Below, piece by piece: positions 8,819 through 11,424 of a stretch of DNA of 11,424 bases. The stretch covers positions 1-11,424 of the forward strand of contig VGSO01000059.1 in NCBI GenBank assembly GCA_016874945.1, written 5' to 3'. The notes below the pieces were generated by a model. That model was not told the origin of the DNA. It searched no databases and was given only the letters and a program-made list of their open reading frames with translations. The stretch is from Deltaproteobacteria bacterium (lineage in GTDB: Bacteria > Desulfobacterota > Desulfobaccia > Desulfobaccales > 0-14-0-80-60-11). Each line of letters starts with the position of its first letter. Position 1 is the stretch's first letter. Position numbers and translations under genes: made by a program.

Positions 8819-8829
8819 GGCGGTTTCCC

Positions 8830-9384
8830 CTATCCCAACCGGGGCAGACTCCTGTAAATGTAATGAACCCCAGAGACTACGGTAATGACCCCGGTGAGAT
8901 AAAAGCTGGCTGGAAGGAGACCCATGGGCAGGGGCCATAGCTTGCCCACCAGCACCAGCAGCACCGTGAGAACCTGCAAAGTGGTGGCGCATTTGCCCCA
9001 CAGGGAAGGTCTGATCTCCAAGGAATAATCCGCCAGGCGCAGAATCAGGACCCCCAGGACCAGGATTACGTCCCGGCTCAGGACCACCACCGTGAGCCAC
9101 GAAGGGATTAAGCGGGCGACGCTCAGGGCGACGAAGCTGGCGGCCATGAGGAGCTTGTCCGCCATGGGGTCCAGGTAGGCCCCCAGGGGCGATTTCTGGT
9201 GATAGTGACGGGCGATGAGCCCATCGGCCAGGTCGCTTAGCCCCGCCAGGACAAACACGATGAGGGCTTTCTGATAACGCCCCTGGATCAAAAAGATGAT
9301 GAACAGGGGCGTCAGCAGTATCCGCACCAGGGTGATGAGGTTGGGGATGGTAAGGCTGGTGCGGGTATCAGGAGATGAATCCAT
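8830..9384 (-). CDS. pgsA: CDP-diacylglycerol-glycerol-3-phosphate 3-phosphatidyltransferase
   Basis: PgsA makes phosphatidylglycerol phosphate from CDP-diacylglycerol and glycerol-3-phosphate in the inner membrane. The 184 residues carry the complete CDP-alcohol phosphatidyltransferase signature: Asp51, Asp54, Gly55, Ala58, Arg59, Gly68, Asp72 and Asp76 in DLADGLIARHYHQKS and GAYLDPMADK. The first segment, IPNLITLVRILLTPLFIIF, is the typical PgsA start, and about five or six hydrophobic helices are visible. Other members of the family (cardiolipin or phosphatidylserine synthases) share the motif, but length and N-terminus favour PgsA. The ATG at 9384 lacks a good Shine-Dalgarno. A candidate promoter lies at 9471-9500. 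The next gene begins 11 bp after the stop. Confidence 0.88.
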   Translation of the reverse strand: MDSSPDTRTSLTIPNLITLVRILLTPLFIIFLIQGRYQKALIVFVLAGLSDLADGLIARHYHQKSPLGAYLDPMADKLLMAASFVALSVARLIPSWLTVVVLSRDVILVLGVLILRLADYSLEIRPSLWGKCATTLQVLTVLLVLVGKLWPLPMGLLPASFYLTGVITVVSGVHYIYRSLPRLG

Positions 9385-9460
9385 GGTCAGTCTGGTTTTT
9401 CAGGGTTTCCGTTTAAAGATCACTTATAAGTTCCCTTCCTCTAAAAGGGGCCGAGTAACC

Positions 9461-9500
9461 AGTTAACAGGAATTTAGCATAGAAATTGTTTAGTTAACAA
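9461..9500 (-). promoter_or_regulatory. candidate pgsA promoter flanked by twin AGTTAACA boxes
   Basis: On the minus strand, TTGTTA (9495-9500) and an extended -10, TGCTAAATT (TAAATT at 9471-9476), are separated by 18 bp. Two identical AGTTAACA octamers at 9461-9468 and 9492-9499, with palindromic GTTAAC cores, are 31 bp apart, close to three helical turns. One overlaps the -35 and the other lies just past the -10, as paired operators would. Confidence 0.4.
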
Positions 9501-9517
9501 GTTTTCCAATCTTAAAA

Positions 9518-9546
9518 TTGAATTTTTACTGCAATACGCTTAAAAT
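9518..9546 (+). promoter_or_regulatory. candidate dtd promoter
   Basis: TTGAAT (9518-9523), a 17-bp spacer and TAAAAT (9541-9546) make a good sigma-70-type match. Transcription would start near 9553, giving a leader of about 130 nt before dtd. The leader contains no recognised riboswitch or convincing upstream ORF. Confidence 0.5.
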
Positions 9547-9682
9547 TATTGGCCAGCAAGACCCTAAGACTGCGAGAGACACGAAAGAAAATCTTTATGC
9601 ATAAAAGGCCGGCGGTCTAAAGCTTAATAGATTCCCGGTGATTCTTGGGGTCCTGAAATATTTGTCCTGGGGGAGGGCCAAC

Positions 9683-10132
9683 ATGCGGGCGGTGGTCCAA
9701 AGAGTCAAAGAGGCCTGGGTCCGGGTGAACGGCGAAGAGGTGGGACGCATCGGGGTCGGGCTCCTCATCCTGGCGGGAGTGGCCGCGGACGACGGCCCCG
9801 AAGACGTCCACTATCTGGCCCAGAAGCTGGCCAACTTGAGGATCTTTGCCGGGGAAGGCCGCCTCCTGCACTTTTCCCTCCTGGACATCCGGGGGGAGGC
9901 CCTGGTGGTGCCCCAATTCACCATCCTGGGGGACTGCCGCAAAGGCCGGCGTCCCTCCTTTGACGCCGCCGGGCCTCCCGAGCAGGCGGAAAAGCTTTAT
10001 GACGACCTGGTCCGGGCGATGGCGGGCTACGGCCTCAAAGTGGCCACCGGCCGCTTCCGCCAGATGATGGAAGTGGGCCTCATCAATGACGGGCCCGTGA
10101 CCCTGCTCCTGGACAGCAAGAAAACCTTTTGA
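9683..10132 (+). CDS. dtd: D-aminoacyl-tRNA deacylase (Dtd)
   Basis: Dtd removes D-amino acids, and also glycine wrongly attached to tRNA-Ala, from tRNA in the cytoplasm. The 149 residues begin MRAVVQRVKEAWVRVNGE, the standard family start, and end with the NxGPxT motif as NDGPVT (135-140), which contains the Gly137-cis-Pro138 pair that selects for D chirality. Length is normal. In the other family motif, usually SQxT, the serine is replaced by proline: VPQFTIL, with Pro77, Gln78 and Thr80. The rest (GDCRKGRRPSF) is typical. GGGAGG six bases before ATG 9683 fixes the start; an in-frame ATG at 9638 would add a 15-residue tail not seen in the family. The cupin gene follows 98 bp downstream on the same strand and may share the transcript. 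Confidence 0.94.
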   Translation: MRAVVQRVKEAWVRVNGEEVGRIGVGLLILAGVAADDGPEDVHYLAQKLANLRIFAGEGRLLHFSLLDIRGEALVVPQFTILGDCRKGRRPSFDAAGPPEQAEKLYDDLVRAMAGYGLKVATGRFRQMMEVGLINDGPVTLLLDSKKTF

Positions 10133-10194
10133 CAAATCTTGCCAGTAACTATATGGTTTGCCAGGATTATCCGCCATCTATCCCCATGACTTTT

Positions 10195-10211
10195 GACCGA
10201 AGACCGAAGAC
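10195..10211. repeat. short heptamer repeat (GACCGAA)x2 plus degenerate unit
   Basis: Two exact GACCGAA units are followed by GACTGTA in the dtd-cupin gap. The unit is the same heptamer phase as ACCGAAA, the complement of the GTTTTCG arrays, with A changed to G. Confidence 0.6.
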
Positions 10212-10230
10212 TGTACCATAAGAGGCGACC

Positions 10231-10545
10231 ATGAAGATCTTCAATTTGCAGGACACGGCCAAATTCAGCAAGGAACGGTTCTTCCGGGAACTGATCTTCG
10301 ATTCCCCCAACCTGCGGGTCCTCAATTTCAACTTCGAGGCGGGACAGGAACTGCCGGTTCATTCACATCCCGCGGACTCGGAAGTGGCTCTCCTGGTGCT
10401 GGAGGGCGAAGGGGTGTTCACCGGGGGGCCGGAAGAAATTCCCGCCACACCCGGGGTTCTCCAGATCATGCCGGTGACCGAACCCCATGGCCTCAGGGCC
10501 CAGACCCGCCTCCGGCTGCTGGTATTCATCGCGCCCACGCTTTAG
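10231..10545 (+). CDS. small single-domain cupin protein
   Basis: This 104-residue protein is a single cupin barrel. The first cupin motif is G-x5-HSHPADSE with likely metal ligands His44, His46 and Glu51; the second is weaker, PGVLQIMPVTEPHGL, with His86 as the fourth ligand. Such small cupins bind a divalent metal and serve as sensors, isomerases or dioxygenases; the substrate cannot be told from sequence. No signal peptide or membrane segment is seen. The ATG is preceded by AGAGG with a 5-base spacer. It lies downstream of dtd, and a strong intrinsic terminator follows at 10623-10673, which suggests a dtd-cupin transcript. Confidence 0.82.
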   Translation: MKIFNLQDTAKFSKERFFRELIFDSPNLRVLNFNFEAGQELPVHSHPADSEVALLVLEGEGVFTGGPEEIPATPGVLQIMPVTEPHGLRAQTRLRLLVFIAPTL

Positions 10546-10622
10546 GCTCCGGTTATACTCTTCCCGACAGCGGGTAGGGGACGTAATCAGGCGTCCAACG
10601 GCTAGATCCTCCGACTATGACG

Positions 10623-10673
10623 TTCCGGGAATAGTGGTAGTGTATCAGACTGATCCACTACCGGAATTTTTTT
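10623..10673 (+). terminator. intrinsic terminator after the cupin gene
   Basis: TTCCGG (10623-10628) and TAGTGG (10632-10637) pair with CCACTA (10655-10660) and CCGGAA (10661-10666), leaving a 3-base bulge, and seven Ts follow at 10667-10673. This is the only classical rho-independent terminator in the window. The 77 bp between it and the cupin stop show no gene. Confidence 0.85.
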
Positions 10674-10734
10674 GCCTTTTCGACGCCGAATTATTAGTCT
10701 ATAAGTGTTAAAATAGTTAAGCGCCCTGAAGCAA

Positions 10735-10748
10735 ACTGAAAACCGAAA
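10735..10748. repeat. two-unit heptamer remnant (ACTGAAA ACCGAAA)
   Basis: Two adjacent heptamers match the complement of the GTTTTCG arrays, with one C-to-T change in the first. The site lies 36 bp before the start of the last gene. Confidence 0.4.
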
Positions 10749-10783
10749 AATCTACAGAAGGCTGACGGCTGCATTTCTTGCCC

Positions 10784-11424
10784 ATGAGCCGAGGTCGAAT
10801 CTTCGGGATGGTCCTGGCGGGGCTGGTCTTATGGAGCAGTCCGGCCTTAGCTGCGTCCATTGAGAAGTCGGTGGACTCCCAAGGGGTCATCCGGATCAGC
10901 AACGTGAAGCCCCGGAAGGCTCCCTCTCCGGAGGCCGGGGCCAATTCCCCCGCCCCCCTGGAAACACCGGTGGCCACTTCCTCCCCTCCGGCCATGGAGG
11001 CGCCGAAATCTGCGCCTCCCAGCCCTGCTCCGGCTCCCACCGCCAGCGGCAATTCCACTTCGCCCCCTGAAACCCTGGCCCCGGATAAGGCGCCTCCTTT
11101 ACCCATAAAAAAGGCGGCTTTTTCTCTCCCGGAACTTGTCGTCGCGGTTAAGGATTCACCGAAGGAAGTGACTGCTTCTGGGGGAGGGATCCGGCGTTAC
11201 CGGGATGCCCGGGGGGTTATTCATATTGAAAATGCGGCGCCGGAGCCCTCCGGGGTTCCCGAGCCCCTCCCCCCGCGGGCCTCACCGGCCCTGAAAGCCT
11301 CGGGACCCCATGAAGGCGGCTCCCCGGAACCTGCTCCCGCCCCTGGCCTCCTAACCATCAAAAAGGCGAATTGGGGGGACGCGGTGCGCCCCCCAGGAGT
11401 TCCAGGTCAACCTGCAAAGGAAGG
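10784..11424 (+). CDS. exported proline-rich protein with DUF4124-like repeats (3' end outside window)
   Basis: The frame is open from ATG 10784 to the window end, 213 codons, with no stop reached. The start MSRGRIFGMVLAGLVLWSSPALAA is a clear Sec signal peptide, probably cut after ALA. After it come two DUF4124-like units, SIEKSVDSQGVIRISN (about 25-40) and IRRYRDARGVIHIEN (about 138-152), separated by a long Pro/Ala/Ser-rich linker. A second repeated phrase appears as LPIKKAAF and LTIKKANW, so the protein seems built from a duplicated module. In Desulfobacterota such N-termini often precede a lytic transglycosylase domain, but none is visible here and the function stays open. The protein should act in the periplasm or be surface-attached; no lipobox cysteine is seen. 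No good Shine-Dalgarno precedes the ATG; an in-frame TTG lies at 10778. Confidence 0.78.
   Translation, partial: MSRGRIFGMVLAGLVLWSSPALAASIEKSVDSQGVIRISNVKPRKAPSPEAGANSPAPLETPVATSSPPAMEAPKSAPPSPAPAPTASGNSTSPPETLAPDKAPPLPIKKAAFSLPELVVAVKDSPKEVTASGGGIRRYRDARGVIHIENAAPEPSGVPEPLPPRASPALKASGPHEGGSPEPAPAPGLLTIKKANWGDAVRPPGVPGQPAKE

Noticed and set aside
8819..9100. In-frame upstream extension of the unknown gene to 9100
   Set aside because: It runs through pgsA in another frame and is Gly/Pro/His-rich; the internal ATG at 8818 has a good ribosome-binding site.
9638..9682. Upstream ATG for dtd adding 15 residues
   Set aside because: Dtd proteins begin at MRAVVQRV, and GGGAGG is correctly spaced for the ATG at 9683.
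10546..10622. Possible tRNA or small RNA before the terminator
   Set aside because: No T-loop, anticodon arm or acceptor pairing fits; only a 5-bp GGACG/CGTCC hairpin is seen.
10717..11106. Minus-strand open frame near the window end
   Set aside because: The plus strand has a signal peptide and DUF4124-like repeats over the same bases; the minus frame is Gly/Ala-rich and featureless.

Overview
The window looks like a chromosomal segment of a high-GC, anaerobic bacterium, most likely a Desulfobacterota (former Deltaproteobacteria) lineage such as Desulfobacca or Syntrophobacter relatives. The reasons are protein-level: a DUF169 protein, an Mrp ATPase fused to an ORP/NifX-like domain (MrpORP, known from sulfate reducers), a fused radical SAM/DUF2344 protein, and a Cys-rich MerR regulator beside molybdenum cofactor genes. 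This placement is inference; no rRNA or tRNA is present to confirm it.

Layout. Positions 1-2191 (+): the 3' part of a DUF169 gene, then mrpORP. Positions 2192-2531 hold no gene but are rich in repeats: a GC hairpin, a heptamer array, a short inverted-repeat element and another long hairpin. Positions 2532-5828 (-): hisA followed by the large radical SAM gene, whose first codons are made of a 7-bp tandem repeat. Positions 5914-6412 (-): a toxin-antitoxin module with an intact promoter and AbrB-like antitoxin but a Doc/Fic toxin cut off inside its catalytic motif. Positions 6463-8133 (-): merR-like regulator, mobB, mobA. Positions 8273-9384 (-): pgsA and a coupled unknown gene. Positions 9518-10673 (+): promoter, dtd, a small cupin gene and a strong intrinsic terminator. 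Positions 10784-11424 (+): the start of an exported, proline-rich protein with DUF4124-like repeats, running off the window.

How the genes work together. Most are housekeeping: histidine biosynthesis (hisA), phosphatidylglycerol synthesis (pgsA), tRNA proofreading (dtd), Fe-S handling (mrpORP) and Mo-cofactor nucleotide attachment (mobA, mobB). The most interesting parts are the seven-cysteine MerR protein leading the mob operon, the heptamer repeat at the 5' end of the radical SAM gene (a possible phase switch), the broken toxin, and several families of short repeats between genes. I do not see a clear defence island, prophage, CRISPR array or complete transposon, and I do not claim a complete new system.
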